A DNA stretch of 64,000 nucleotides from contig JBBCBC010000022.1 of NCBI GenBank assembly GCA_037126765.1, positions 18,753,758 through 18,817,757 of the forward strand, written 5' to 3'. The notes below the pieces were generated by a model. The model saw only the letters and a program-made list of their open reading frames with translations, ran no database searches and was not told the DNA's origin. The position numbers and the translations under genes are program-made. The DNA is from Stenogyne calaminthoides. Its lineage: Eukaryota; Streptophyta; Magnoliopsida; Lamiales; Lamiaceae. Below, in pieces: positions 1 through 10,778 of this stretch (its first letter is position 1; each line of letters starts with the position of its first letter).

Positions 1-73
1 GTTGGCACAGGCTGAGCAATATTTCTCGGTGCACCATACGTCTATCAGTGACCGTGTTCAACTGGCCCTCATT
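1..73 (+). pseudogene. 73-bp fragment of gypsy-type gag (TR-GAG family)
   Basis: These bases are identical to 13891-13963, which lies inside the gag of the gag-only LTR element at 13119-14994. The match stops abruptly at base 73, where antisense copia gag sequence begins. Only this scrap is visible because the window starts here. It is a second copy, or a rearranged piece, of that element family. Confidence 0.85.
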
Positions 74-793
74 ACCAACATTATCAGAAGTTTCACCTCT
101 AAAAGCAAATACTTTCTTGTCTTTATCTTTCTCATGATTATCATCATCTAACATATTTGAGTTAATCTCATAAGTTTTCAAAATACTTATCAACTCACTT
201 TGACTCAATAAATCAATGTTCTTAGCCTCTTCTATTGCACATATTTTAGCATCAAATCGTTTAGGAACAATTCTAAGTATCTTATTAACTAACCGAGTGT
301 TGAAAATTGGATCACCAAGTGAGTGTGGCTCATTAACAATCTCACTTATCCTTTCATTGTATGATGAAATGTTCTCATCATCTTTCATCTTCAAGTTTTC
401 AAACTTGGTTCCCAACATTCTGAGTCTAGTTCTTCGAATACTTTCTGATCCTTCACAATGTTCCTGAAATATATCTCATGCATCCCTAGAAGAAACACAG
501 TTAGATATCAGTTTAAACATAGAAACATCAGTAGCAGTAAAAATCGCATTAAGGGCTTTAGAATTGAAATTGGCCGATATGCATTCATCATTGGACAATT
601 CAATCTCCCTTTTGACTTGTGAATCACCATCATTATCACCAACCGTCTTTGGTGGATTCCAACTAGACAACACACTACGCCATGATCTCTCATCTATAGA
701 CTTAATATACATTCGCATTTTAGGTTTCCAGTATGGGTAATTTGATCCATCCAAAATTGGAGGTTTTAAAGAAGGAGTCAGTGGATAATCCAT
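74..793 (-). pseudogene. Copia-E gag (UBN2-type), one in-frame stop, truncated
   Basis: On the minus strand from the ATG at 793, 240 codons read through to base 74 with a single internal stop (TGA at 476-478, probably a former Trp codon). The N-terminus has the copia gag signature LDGSNYPYWKPKMRMYIKS. The distal part (ENISSYNERISEIV, then LVNKILRIVPKRFDAKICAIEEA) matches the UBN2/gag-polypeptide region of Ty1/copia elements. Gag forms the virus-like particle in the cytoplasm. The zinc knuckle and all of pol are missing, because the sequence changes at 73/74 to the antisense of an unrelated gag. The stop and truncation make it non-functional. The family call is secure; the lineage within copia is not assigned. 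Confidence 0.8.
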
Positions 794-845
794 TATAAAA
801 ACACACTTTAAACACAGGACCTTTAACTTAGTGTATCAAGTTTAT

Positions 846-858
846 GGCTCTGCCGCCA
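846..858 (-). other. Primer binding site of Copia-E
   Basis: On the minus strand this reads TGGCGGCAGAGCC, two bases from the LTR end. It is a diverged form of the initiator-tRNA-Met site (TGGTATCAGAGC) used by copia elements. Its place between LTR and gag supports the minus-strand reading. Confidence 0.55.
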
Positions 859-860
859 AC

Positions 861-1630
861 TGAAAGTGTATGTGCGTGTATTTTCAGAGTGTTGTTGAAA
901 ATGTTGTGAAACATATAAAACAACATATGACAGCGGAAGTATAAAAACGTAGTGCAAAGGATTTCCAAAATTTTGTATAGTCTATAATCAGACGAACCTC
1001 ATAATTAAAAACATCACTATAACAGGTAGTTAGATACACACGAATCTCTTACAAGATCCTAAAAGGTGTAGTGAAAAACCACACACCAAAAATCAATCTA
1101 TTCAATCAAGTAACTAGTGATCTTATTCAACCTAAAACTTGATCTAATAAGACAAACACAATACTGATGGGAGAGATTTTATTCCCTCGACCAGTACAAA
1201 TAGAATAACAACGACCCTCACACTGCTACAAGAAACAATCACTCGGTTGTTCTCTCGATTGTGTCTTGGATATTACTTTCTTAAGTTTGGAGTAGAGCAA
1301 ATGGGATTTCACTTTAACTCAAACTTGAATATCGACCAATGCAGTCTATTTATAGACATTCGGACCAACTGCATTGTCCTATCCACTAAGTTCGGACAAC
1401 CTTGAAGATCTCGTCCACTATCTCTATGATCTTGGTGTAACCACCCATGATCTTTCTATTCTTACTCCATCAGTGCAACCGCTTGACAATATCCGAAATT
1501 GTCTTCAACCTGCAATGTAGGAAACATAGAAAAACACATCTAATAAAACGGAGTCAGTGTTAGGAGAAATGACAAATTTAAGATGTTGTGCAGAATATTG
1601 TTCAACATATGGAACAACATCCGTGCAACA
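861..1630 (-). repeat. Copia-E 5' LTR
   Basis: On the minus strand the segment starts TGTTGCACGG and ends just before the primer binding site, about 770 bp. A TATA box (TATAAATAG on the minus strand, near 1346-1354) lies in the middle, as expected for an LTR promoter firing toward the gag at 793. The partner LTR is outside the window, so the boundaries are inferred from the termini and primer binding site. Confidence 0.6.
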
Positions 1631-2634
1631 TCAACAAAGTCAAATTAAAACAGTTTCAAAAATTAAATTACATTAACTTTTAAAAAAAGAATTTTAATTT
1701 CAATTTTAATTTATTTAGTCAAGGGCTCATGTGCAAATTTCAAAATTGGACGGAAGGCCCTATCCAACGATCTAATTTCGGCACAGTCATTCCCCTCATC
1801 ATCGCCCGGTTTCCAAAACCATTTTCCGATCGGGTCATCCAAACCAAACGTCCAATAATTCATCAGTTCATCAGAATTATTCCAAAAAATTCCCAAAACT
1901 GTTCCAATTATTAGGGTTTAATTAGATTTCAATTTCATCAGTTTCAAACCGAAAACCCAATCGACAAACAGGCAACATTCATCAAGAATCAGACAACCCA
2001 AATTCATCGAAAACACATGCAATCGAAAATGAAGATGTGAAAGCAGTCGACGAACAGGCGCGACTTGTCGCCGCCACTCATCGCGTACAGGCGACTGGCC
2101 ACAAGAACTAATGAAATGGGTGGGGGCGCAAGACGAGTCAAGAACCCCTTTTCCTCTAATTAGTTCAAACTGAATGACGGCCGAATCTAATGGTGGCGCT
2201 GGAGTTCGTTCGATTCGATGGCGTGCCACCTAGAAGTGTATAGAGACGAACACGAAGGTCAAGCCTAGAAGGGATTCAAGCATCGACGACTCAAATCGAG
2301 GTGAATTGGTGGCGCACCGTCACGATTCAAGACTATTTGAGGGCGCGTCACCATGAAAAGGGACGAAACCAGGGAAATCGCCTTTCAACGCGATGAAGAC
2401 AACGAACGGTGCATCGGGAAAGGTGGGCTCGTGCGGCCGACGCGAGTTGGGACACAAGGCCGCCGGCTCGAGCATCGTCTCAATGCCCCACAAAACTAAA
2501 AAAACACGGCGGTGGAGGCGAGAGGGGCTTTCCCAGAAAACCCTAGTTTGGGAGGAGTGTGCGGGCGAAGAAGACGAACCAAGACTAAATAATGGGGAAA
2601 AGGGGGGTGCGTCTTATCTAATAAGCGTGCCCCC

Positions 2635-2669
2635 TGTTGGGGTTATACTGGAAAGTAAATTCCCCAACA
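2635..2669 (+). repeat. 35-bp remnant of a B-family LTR
   Basis: It starts TGTTGGGGTTATACTGGAAA, identical to the start of the solo LTR at 40662, and ends ATTCCCCAACA, matching that LTR's 3' end. It is flanked by CCCCC on both sides (2630-2634 and 2670-2674), the length of a target duplication. The middle roughly 1.68 kb of the LTR is missing. The flanks are low-complexity, so the duplication could be chance. Confidence 0.6.
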
Positions 2670-2781
2670 CCCCCCTTAATCAAACAATTCACATATGGTG
2701 CGGTCAATTCACACGACCGTACCAATCAGTTTATAAAAAAAATCATAAACCAGAATATATGCAATTAATTAAAGAGCCTGA

Positions 2782-2795
2782 AGCTCTGATACCAC
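2782..2795 (-). other. Primer binding site of Copia-A1
   Basis: The minus strand reads GTGGTATCAGAGC directly after the LTR terminus CCAACA, matching the initiator-tRNA-Met primer site of Ty1/copia elements. This identifies the LTR at 2796-4341 as the 5' LTR of a minus-strand element rather than a solo LTR. Confidence 0.8.
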
Positions 2796-4341
2796 TGTTG
2801 GAATATAGAGGCACGTAAACACATAATACATGCGCAGCGAAATGAAATATTTTACCAACAACGAACAGATAATTGCATAAACGAGTACGAATAATCATAA
2901 CGAAAAATCTTACAGTAATTCGATAGCCGATTTCTCAACTACGGTATCCACACGTAATCCTCGTTGACATATTTGCACAGATTTACCAGCATTGAATCTG
3001 AGACGGAATTTGCTAGGAAAATTTATATTCTAGATTTTATGGAGAAACTAGGTTTTCTTGTTGTAGTAAATAATGAATCCCGGGAACTCATATATATAGG
3101 GAGAGACTGACTTAAATCTTAAGTCATCTTTATTAGGAAGATAATTCCTAATCTTGCAAACCAAATCTCAAAGATATGTTTTTCCCTACAGATATTTTCC
3201 TACAATAATATTCCATAATATTATATGGGATTCTTATTTAATTAAATCTATTTTAATTAAACAGTAATAACAATTAATTCTAAATTAATATATTATTAAT
3301 TCTCCATAAATTAAATATTAAATTCAATTTAATACTTAATCAACCAACTATAATCCGTACACGGAAGTTACTTGTTGTGTGACCTATAGACCCTCAGATA
3401 TCGAGCGATTAGTCAAACTAACAGTCTTAATTGAACCCTAGACAATAAATCAGACATTCTCAATATATGAGGTACGTTGCGAGAAACGTGCAACTACCTG
3501 TAACTGAAACATGGACTATTACGATTTCCTCATTTCATTCACGAATACTTGATTAGTCTTGAACATGATGAAGTGTCTATTCAAATAACTTAATCATATT
3601 GTCTTCAATCACTAATTGATCACTTATGTCACACTTGGCCACAAAGTCCAAGTTGACGTGCATTGGCCAATGACTTTGATCCAATTATGATGAGAAGATG
3701 AGTATTCTCTCTAAATCCACTTTGAGGAATGAATCCTATTCTTGGCTCAACTACCACGTACATGCACTTCGTGATGAACCCAATCCAAGCCATATCTACC
3801 CATGGAAGGGTGCAAGCGTCGGTCATGGTCAAAGTTCATCACTCCACACATGTCCTGCATATTGACCTCAAGTCAAAGGAGTATCGCATTGTTCCTACTA
3901 ACCGAGACACCCGTAGACACATATAGTGGAACTACATCAAACGGTTGATCGGATGGTTTTACCAATACCCTTTAAGGTATTTGTGCATCCATCATGAGAT
4001 ACCTAGTATCTCGTAGTAAGTGAGATCTTACTACACTCTCTAAGAGTATGATGCAGATCGCACACCAATCTCCATTGCATCATCAATGTCCCATTCTTTA
4101 TGATCCTTGATCGGGGCTATTTGAGAATCATGCTTAAGTAATCTGAGTTCTCACATCTCAATGACAACAGTGATTCAAGGGAACACAGATAAGAACAAAT
4201 GCAAACAATCAAACATAATATTCTAATAAGTATAACGCCATACATTTAATATTAAATAAATAATAATATTAAACCAACACTGAATATTATCTTAGTATTA
4301 TGTCCATAAAAATGATTGTCTCTAGGACACTAACACTAACA
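2796..4341 (-). repeat. A-family copia LTR (5' LTR of Copia-A1)
   Basis: About 1.55 kb, with minus-strand ends TGTTAGTG and TTCCAACA. Related copies are at 22492-23605 (truncated), 43428-44983 and 60631-62234. A TATA-like run lies near 3087-3096 on the minus strand. Conserved short hairpins (GAGATAC/GTATCTC and AGTAAG/CTTACT) lie near 4000-4040. The flanks ACCAC and CCTTG do not match, as expected if the element's other end is elsewhere. A 65-codon plus-strand ORF at 3729-3926 recurs in other copies and is antisense to the LTR transcript. Confidence 0.85.
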
Positions 4342-4657
4342 CCTTGAACAAGTGTTTGGCTCAAGATGACATCTTTGAAGAACATAAGGTTGCAGAGATC
4401 AAAGCAAGACTATGAGATGTGTGCGACTCCGGTGGAAGAAAGAGATTGAAGGGACCAGAAGACATATTTTTGTAAGATCAGTTAAGAATACTTTCAAACA
4501 TGTACTTGTAAGCTCACATTATCAATGAAATATTATACTTTTCTGATCTTAAGACAAACTCTCGTTGTCTTCTAATTTACTGTCTTTCTCTACTTTATTT
4601 TTAGTTGTTCAGCATACTTTTTGGTTAATGTTTTGGTTCCATCAAAAAGGGAGAAAT
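4342..4657 (+). mobile_element. 3' untranslated tail and polypurine tract of SIRE-like copia S
   Basis: There is no ORF of note. The segment ends in the purine-rich tract AAAAAGGGAGAAAT (4644-4657) immediately before an LTR starting TGTTGG. This is the plus-strand priming site layout of copia elements. The rest of the element is missing on the left, where the A-family LTR abuts. Confidence 0.6.
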
Positions 4658-6085
4658 TGTTGGAAAATTTATAGTGTTGATGGAAGTTCCAAAACATTTG
4701 TAATAGGACCAGTCGAACTTGTTAGTCGACTGATGATTAATTAGGAAAACAGCTGAACATGTTAGACAACTGATGGAATAGATTATGTCACATATTGAGG
4801 GGGAACTCAATATGTATAGGTTAAGTCAGAATATCAGAAGACAAGATCAGCAGATGCAGAAGATTAGAAGACAAGATCAGCAGATGCAGAAGATAAGAAG
4901 ACCTATTCTATTGGAACATCAGTAGAGTCGATAGGTTGAAGCTAAGACAACTCTATCAGAAGACTCAAGGTAATCTGATCAGTAGGTTACTGATCAGATC
5001 AAGCTAAGTCAGAAATATGATAAGCGTTTCTACGTATCCAAAACATGCGAAAGAAATCAGACCAGAAGAATGTCAACATAGCTGGCTTTACAAGGCGCCG
5101 AATAAATGTACTTGTTAGCCACTAAGATTTCAACACGTATGTACAGGAACTGACGATGCAGGATATGGCGTATCAGGGCAAACGACTAGAAAGGACAAAA
5201 TTACACGAAGACGACATGGTCTTCTTGAGCACTTCAATTCAGACCTGCAAGCTACCTAAAAATAGCCTAAGATTCAAATTGCTCTCCAACGGCTCTTTGA
5301 TTTCAAGTTCTATAAATATGGGATCAAACCTTCAGAGTAAGGTTACGTAAATAATTCACAAGCTCAACACAAGCTATTTCCGCACGAAGAACACCAAGAA
5401 CTCAAGAATATTCAAAGTGTTCATCTCATAGGTTCTTAACAAGAATTCTTATCCTTTAGCTTTAGGCTACTCAGAAACTAGGATAGAATTCCAGTTGGAA
5501 CAATACAAATCTTATCCATACCAAGTGTTAGGTTAAGTTTGTTTATCAAGATCTCAAGCTAGGGTTTCTAGTCTTGATTTCTGGGATTGGTTGAGTGAGA
5601 ACTCTTGAAACATCTGTTGTACTGTGTTGGACCAACACATTAATCTAAGTCCAGTTGGTTAGTTGGTGCCCCTGCTGATAGGGAAGAGTGGACGTATGAC
5701 AAGTTGTCCGAACCACTATAAATCTTGTGTGTTTACTGCTTTACATTCTGCACACTACTATTTTATATAAGCCAACATGCATATTCTAAGGAAGGATCAG
5801 TTCTGCATCAAGCAGCTGGTCTGATCAGTTTGATACTTTGTCAGCTGATCTGTTTCAAGAACTTAGAATCTAATTTACTAAACTGGTTTTTCACACGGGT
5901 AAAACTTAGCTTCCGCACAATCAGTTAAACTGATAGACACCAAACTGATCTGCTCACAAGCGATCAGTAGGTTGGATATCAGACCATGGTGATCACCTGC
6001 ACTCTGATCAGTACACTTGTAGATCACATCTGATCACACGAAAAGTTTCATAAATCTATTCACCCCTCCCCTCTAGACTTCTGCA
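4658..6085 (+). repeat. 3' LTR of SIRE-like copia S
   Basis: It starts TGTTGGAAAA after a polypurine tract, has a TATA box (TATAAATATG at 5311-5320), and ends in a pyrimidine-rich stretch (CACCCCTCCCCTCTAG) typical of SIRE-group LTR ends. The right boundary is approximate. It contains many CTGATCAG-type palindromes and a 2 x 30-bp tandem duplication. No partner LTR is in the window. Confidence 0.6.
4836..4895 (+). repeat. Tandem duplication, 2 x 30 bp
   Basis: Two back-to-back 30-bp units (4836-4865 and 4866-4895) differ only at their last base. They lie in the U3 part of the S LTR upstream of its TATA box, where duplicated blocks often act as enhancers; that role is inference. Confidence 0.85.
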
Positions 6086-6884
6086 TCACTAAAACCCATT
6101 CGGGACCTATACCCAATTTGACCGATTTGGCTGCCTAGGCGGCGACTATTGCTGGATCCGACTTTAATGACCGATTTTCCTAAAATCGCGGCGGCAGGCA
6201 GCCGCCTAGTGCCTAGGCACCGCCTAGCCTGCTTTCTGCAACCATGACAAATATTAAACAAGTCAATCTAAAGATTTACAAATCAAAATAACTTATCTAA
6301 CATCTATGGGAGTCAAAGACTCAAATCTCGATCAGCCTGAGTCAAGGTGGTTCCTCACAATCTGAATCTCTACAATTAATCATATTAATACCTTATGTTA
6401 AAGTCTCACCCTACTTCCTGTCAAAAAAAAAATATCATCCTACCATTTACATTCTGTATCTCATGTCATATTATGTGCTCGACAGACTCGTTCGATTTGG
6501 TCGTTAGGCTTGATAGATTCCATATAACAAATTACATTATCTATCTTATTTATTTTAATTCCATTAGGCTCTTTAGTCTTGGCTCGACACTTTAGGCTCA
6601 ATAGGCTTGTTATACATGTTTTTAAGTCGAGCCGAACTCTATTACCAGCTCGTCAATACAATCGAGGCAGCTCAATAAGAGCTCGAGTCGAGTTCGAACT
6701 CTAAATACTCGACTCAACTCAAATAACAGTTCTATATGCCAAACTATCTTGTAATATTTTTACTGAATACCCAATTCACAGTAAACTCTATCACTTCTAT
6801 ATTTATGTACATGATAGTTTGTCTACTATGCTTTGTTTAATAAAATAACGTCCTTAGTCGCCCCCAGATTTCAAAACTTGAAAT
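6086..6884. other. Intergenic DNA with GC-rich inverted repeats
   Basis: I see no gene. Around 6129-6230 there are interleaved copies of GCCTAGGCGGC and its complement. Around 6600-6715 there are repeated GAGCTCGAGTCGAG-type palindromes. Both look like decayed transposon ends, but I could not define element boundaries. Confidence 0.4.
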
Positions 6885-7946
6885 CTGTGTTTTAAAAGGC
6901 GGTCGGACCGGAGAACCATCCGCCAGCGGGCCAATAGGGGTGTATAGATCTGCTATTGAACCGTCCCCCCAAAAATCGGAAAAACCGGGTGAAAATCGGG
7001 AACCTGGTTAACCGCCGGTTTTCACCAGGAAAACCCCCCAAAAAAAAGGGAAGCTTACCTGCTCTCGCCGTCCACCTGCCCTATATTGGTAAATCCAAAC
7101 CCCTAAATTGGTAAATCCGCTGCGGCCACTGCTCTCGCCGCCCACCTGCATCGCGCGCCCGCCGCCCACCTGCCCTCGCCGCCGCCGCTCAATCACCAGC
7201 TCTCTCCCATTGGGAAGTTTTTTTATAGGGCTGCTTTCTATTTCAAGGACGCATTGCAATTGCTCCTTCATAATAACACCAATAAGACCAACCCCACCTC
7301 CACCCCCTTCAGCCTCGTCTTCGAAATTGGTGCCTACAAGGCTCTCTCCGAAATATCACCCCTTGTTCAGTTCTCCAATTTCACCTGCAATCAGGCCCTT
7401 CTTGATGCCCTCGAAGGCTTCGATACAATTCATATTGTGGATTAAAGGGATGGGGACATGGGATTTGGAGTGATTAAACCAAAATCGTTCGAGATTCTCA
7501 GTAATTGGAATGGAGAGTTGGTTGTTTTGAATTTAGATTTTAGATTATGGAGAAGAAGAAGGAATGAAGAAATAATTGAGAAGAAGAAGGAATGAAGATT
7601 GAAGAATATGGAGAAGAAGAGATGGTCGTTGGCGAGAATCGAGATCATGGGGAATATATTTTGACTTTTGACCCACTAAATGGGTGTCTGCTTAGCTTAT
7701 ACGCAACATCCATTCTTTATTTCATTAATATTACTATTAAATAATATTTATATATTGATTTTTTTTTTAATTTTTGAATTTTTGAATTTTGAATTTTTTT
7801 TAAATAATGTATACTATATATATATAATATTTATTATGACGTCACATCGACTCAATCCGACCCAATCGATTCGATCCCGGTTCCAACTTTTTTTGGGGTC
7901 GTCCGTATCAACTTCGGGTTTCGATTTTTAAAACATAGCTTGAAAT
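6877..7946. mobile_element. Non-autonomous hAT-type element with 8-bp target duplication
   Basis: The element spans 6885-7938 (1,054 bp) and is flanked on both sides by the perfect 8-bp duplication CTTGAAAT (6877-6884 and 7939-7946). The ends are inverted: CTGTGTTTTAAAA on the left, CTATGTTTTAAAA on the right complement, with further GGTCGGACCGG-type subterminal palindromes. An 8-bp duplication with short TIRs of this kind is the hAT superfamily signature. No transposase is encoded. The interior carries a captured piece of a GRAS gene (7188-7445) and GC-rich repeats. It sits about 180 bp upstream of the CRSH start. Confidence 0.85.
7188..7445 (+). pseudogene. Captured fragment of a HAM-type GRAS transcription factor gene
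   Basis: Eighty-five codons read without a stop from 7188 to the TAA at 7443. They include AAFYFKDALQLLLHNN, FSLVFEIGAYKALSEISPLV and FTCNQALLDALEGFDTIHIV. This is the LHR1-to-VHIID part of the GRAS domain as found in HAIRY MERISTEM/SCL6-22-27 proteins, which act with WUSCHEL-type partners in meristems. The match ends just at the VHIID-equivalent IHIVD motif, and the rest of the roughly 380-residue GRAS domain is absent. There is no plausible start codon. It lies inside a hAT-type element with intact ends, so it is a transduplicated exon piece rather than a gene. Family call is strong; whether it is transcribed is unknown. Confidence 0.85.
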
Positions 7947-8120
7947 TCCTCATCCCTCATTTCTCATTTCCATTTTATCCTCACCTTACTCTCCTAATAA
8001 AAAAAATCTGAAGCTCCGCACGAGTCATCAATGGTGAGCCGAGTAAAGTGTTAGTATTCAAGAGTGAGTCGACTGCGCGAATCAAATATTAGCCACCAAT
8101 CGTTGGCAATCAGTATACAG
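7947..8120 (+). promoter_or_regulatory. Presumed 5' flank / 5' UTR of CRSH
   Basis: This is the only sequence between the hAT-type element and the CRSH start. It is AT-rich without a clear TATA box near the start. Any promoter beyond this short stretch would lie in the transposon. An upstream in-frame ATG at 8064 would add 19 residues. Confidence 0.4.
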
Positions 8121-10778
8121 ATGGAGCCTCGTCTCATATCCCCTGCGACTTCTCCAATTTTCCCCAAACCTAAGGGCAGTCTATTGATTGAGGCCCCCTC
8201 AACCTCCGTATCGCTATCAATTGCGAATCTCAACTTTAAGAGGACCTGTGTGAAGATGACGTCATCGGGAGCTAGGATGATGTTGGAGCAACCGGGAGGG
8301 AAGATGGTGGTGGAGCTGGTTGGGGCTTTCAATGAGCTGACTCAGAGAATAATGAGCAACAGAAGCACGGTATTATCGACCAGCTCCTCTCGATTGCTTT
8401 TCAAGGCCCTGAAACTCTCTATTCCTATTCTTCATTCTCTCCCACTTCTCCCTGATGGCCGCTCTCCGCTCTCCAAAGCTCTGTCTATTGCCATTATTCT
8501 GGCCGATCTACAGGTGATTCATGGATTGAATTTATGTTCAGCTGTTAATTCGTTTTTATTTGATTTTAAGCACTGTGAAATGAATGGATATATGAATTAT
8601 GATCCCTAGTTGCTGAATTAGTGACCTGTGAAAGAATAATGTTGTATCCAAATCACAATTACTGTAAGATACTCCTGTTATGGATGAGTTACTGACCTAG
8701 AAAATAAAATTGTTATTTACTTGATTCTTAATTGATCACTGTTCACTACTATTAAATTGTGAGGTGAGACTGACTACATGGAAATTTTTACTAGGTTTAA
8801 CAAGCCCCTAATGTTTGAAAGGATAACAAATTGAGAGACTGAAAAGAGAATATGGGATAGTATGTCTAGATGGAATTCGAAACTAAAGCAAATTGAGAGA
8901 TTCACCAACTAATATATTTAGTCTACTATATTTTAGTCTCTGATGTGTTTTAGCATATAGAATTAGGTTCTAACTTCTAAGCCTATCTAGCTCCATCTCA
9001 GTGATTATTGCTAATGCTGGTGCAGATGGATGATGAGGCTATTTCTGCTGGGATACTTAGAGAAGTGATTGAAGGAGGTACAATATCCCTGCATGAATTG
9101 AGGGATCGTGTTGGACCTAGCACAATTCATCTACTACATGAAAGCATGCACTTAAACAACCTTTCTTCAAAGGTGGAGGCATTAGATGATGAGAGTGCAT
9201 CTGCATTGAGGGTATTCTGCCTCACATACTATGATGTGAGGGCTATTATACTAGACTTAGTCCTAAAGCTTGACATGATGCGACACCTTGATTATCTCCC
9301 AAGGTACAAGCAGCAAATGGTTTCTATAGTGGTTATGAAGATATACGCCCCACTGGCACATGCCGTTGGTACAAACCATTTATGCCTGGAACTGGAGGAT
9401 CTCTCGTTCCAATACTTGTTTCCCCATTCGTACCTTTATGTGGACACGTGGTTGGGGAGACATGAGACTGTCAGCAAGCCCCTGTTAGATATATACAAGG
9501 AGCAGCTGCTTGAGTCCCTAAAATCTGATCAATATTTGTCTGAAATTGTAGAAGATATATCTGTTGAAGGTCGTTATAAGAGTAGGTATAGTACGATGAA
9601 GAAATTATTAAGAGATGGGCGTAAACCTGAGGAAGTGAACGACATCTTAGGATTAAGAGTAATATTGACCCCAGCATCTGGAGTTAATTCATCTGCTATT
9701 GGAGAAAAAGCCTGCTATAGAGTACGTGAAATCATCCAATCTCTATGGAAAGAGATTCCTAGCAGGTTCAAAGATTATATAATGCGACCAAAGGGTAATG
9801 GATACAAGAGTTTACACATGTCTGTGGATATCAGTGACAAAAGTAGGAAAAGACCACTGATGGAGATACAGATTAGGACAGCTGAGATGGATACGTTGGC
9901 TGCTGGTGGAACTGCTTCCCATGCATTGTACAAAGGTGGTCTCACTGATCCAGAAGAGGTGAGAACTGATTGTGAAAAATGGCGTACTTTCTTATCTATA
10001 ACATCAATTTTGGATTTCTAAGGTGATGTTTGTTTTGGGTTTTAAGTGGTTTCTAAAAAAATCGGTTTTTGAAATCTAAGGAATTTTGAAATTCTGATAA
10101 ATAATAAGGTGTGGCATGTGGGTTTGTTTTGGGAATTCGAGTAGGGCGGGATTTAACTATACTCCAAATCAATGTATGAGAGTGAATGTTGTTGTATTTT
10201 ATGTTGTTGGGTGTGATTGTAATGATTGGATTTTGTGTGTTATGATTTGAATATATTATAAGTTTAAGGAGAGAGAACTGATTGAATTGATAGATGTGAT
10301 AGCAGGTTTATAGGTATTGTAGTGGTGATTTTATAATACCGGATTTCAAAGTCTCGAAGTTGAACCAAATTTAGATTTGTAAATCCAAAACCTGGTTTTT
10401 AAAACCCAAAACAAACGCAGCCTAAATTTTATTGAGTATTTCGCTTGTTGTCATCAATTTCAAATTTTGCTAAGAGAGCTATTGTCCAATGTGGTTATAT
10501 ACATGATCAAGATAAATACGTAAAGGCAAGAAATGGGACATTTTTATAACGCTGAATGCTGTTAACTAAGATCTTCTGCTATCGTGAATTCTCAGGCAAA
10601 GCGGCTCAAGGATATTATGATGGCTGCAGCTGAACTTGCAACGATACGTCTTAAAGATTTTCCCTCTACAAATCAAATTGATCACAGAAACCGAGTCTTC
10701 CATCTGCTAGACAAGAATGGAGATGGTAAAATCAGCATTGAGGAACTTATGAACGTAATGAAAGAGCTTGGTGCTTAA
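8121..10778 (+). CDS. CRSH: CRSH, Ca2+-activated RelA/SpoT homologue (GTP diphosphokinase), truncated by a stop
   Basis: CRSH makes the alarmone (p)ppGpp in chloroplasts under Ca2+ control. The exons join in phase 0: 8121-8513 (131 codons), 9026-9958 (311 codons) and 10596-10778 (60 codons plus stop), with GT-AG introns 8514-9025 and 9959-10595. Exon 2 carries the synthetase signatures GRYKSRYSTMKKLLRDG, EEVNDILGLRVIL, GNGYKSLHMSVD and MEIQIRT. As known for plant CRSH, no functional HD hydrolase motif is seen upstream. Exon 3 encodes the first EF-hand (DKNGDGKISIEE), then an unexpected TAA at 10776-10778 where family members read through. The truncated product would be about 502 residues against roughly 580 in Arabidopsis. 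ATG 8121 was chosen; 8064 is an in-frame alternative. Intron 2 contains a MITE. Confidence 0.85.
10022..10422. mobile_element. Tourist-like (PIF/Harbinger) MITE in CRSH intron 2
   Basis: The 401-bp element has near-identical 24-bp inverted ends: GGTGATGTTTGTTTTGGG on the left and GGCTGCGTTTGTTTTGGG on the right complement. A 3-bp TAA duplication flanks it (10019-10021 and 10423-10425). This is the PIF/Harbinger signature. There is no coding capacity. Confidence 0.85.

Larger units (their letters stand above)
1631..2795 (-). mobile_element. Leader/internal remnant of Copia-A1 (minus strand), no intact ORF
   Basis: This lies downstream, on the minus strand, of the A-family LTR and its primer binding site. 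About 1.9-2.6 kb is clearly GC-rich, unlike the surrounding AT-rich DNA. Short ORFs occur on both strands (for example 103 codons at 1918-2229 minus and 141 codons at 2393-2818 plus), but none shows a recognisable domain. I read it as untranslated leader of an A-family element interrupted by the Copia-E LTR. A comparable GC-rich leader exists in Copia-B at 26230-26640. Confidence 0.45.

Noticed and set aside
2393..2818. 141-codon plus-strand ORF
   Set aside because: It runs through the 35-bp LTR remnant and the primer binding site into the LTR; no domain.
2796..4341. Solo LTR interpretation for A1
   Set aside because: The flanks do not match and a primer binding site adjoins the LTR, so it is a 5' LTR with internal DNA.
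4625..4810. 61-codon minus ORF
   Set aside because: Falls across a polypurine tract and LTR start.
6129..6230. GCCTAGGCGGC inverted repeats as a transposon
   Set aside because: No target duplication or consistent ends could be found.
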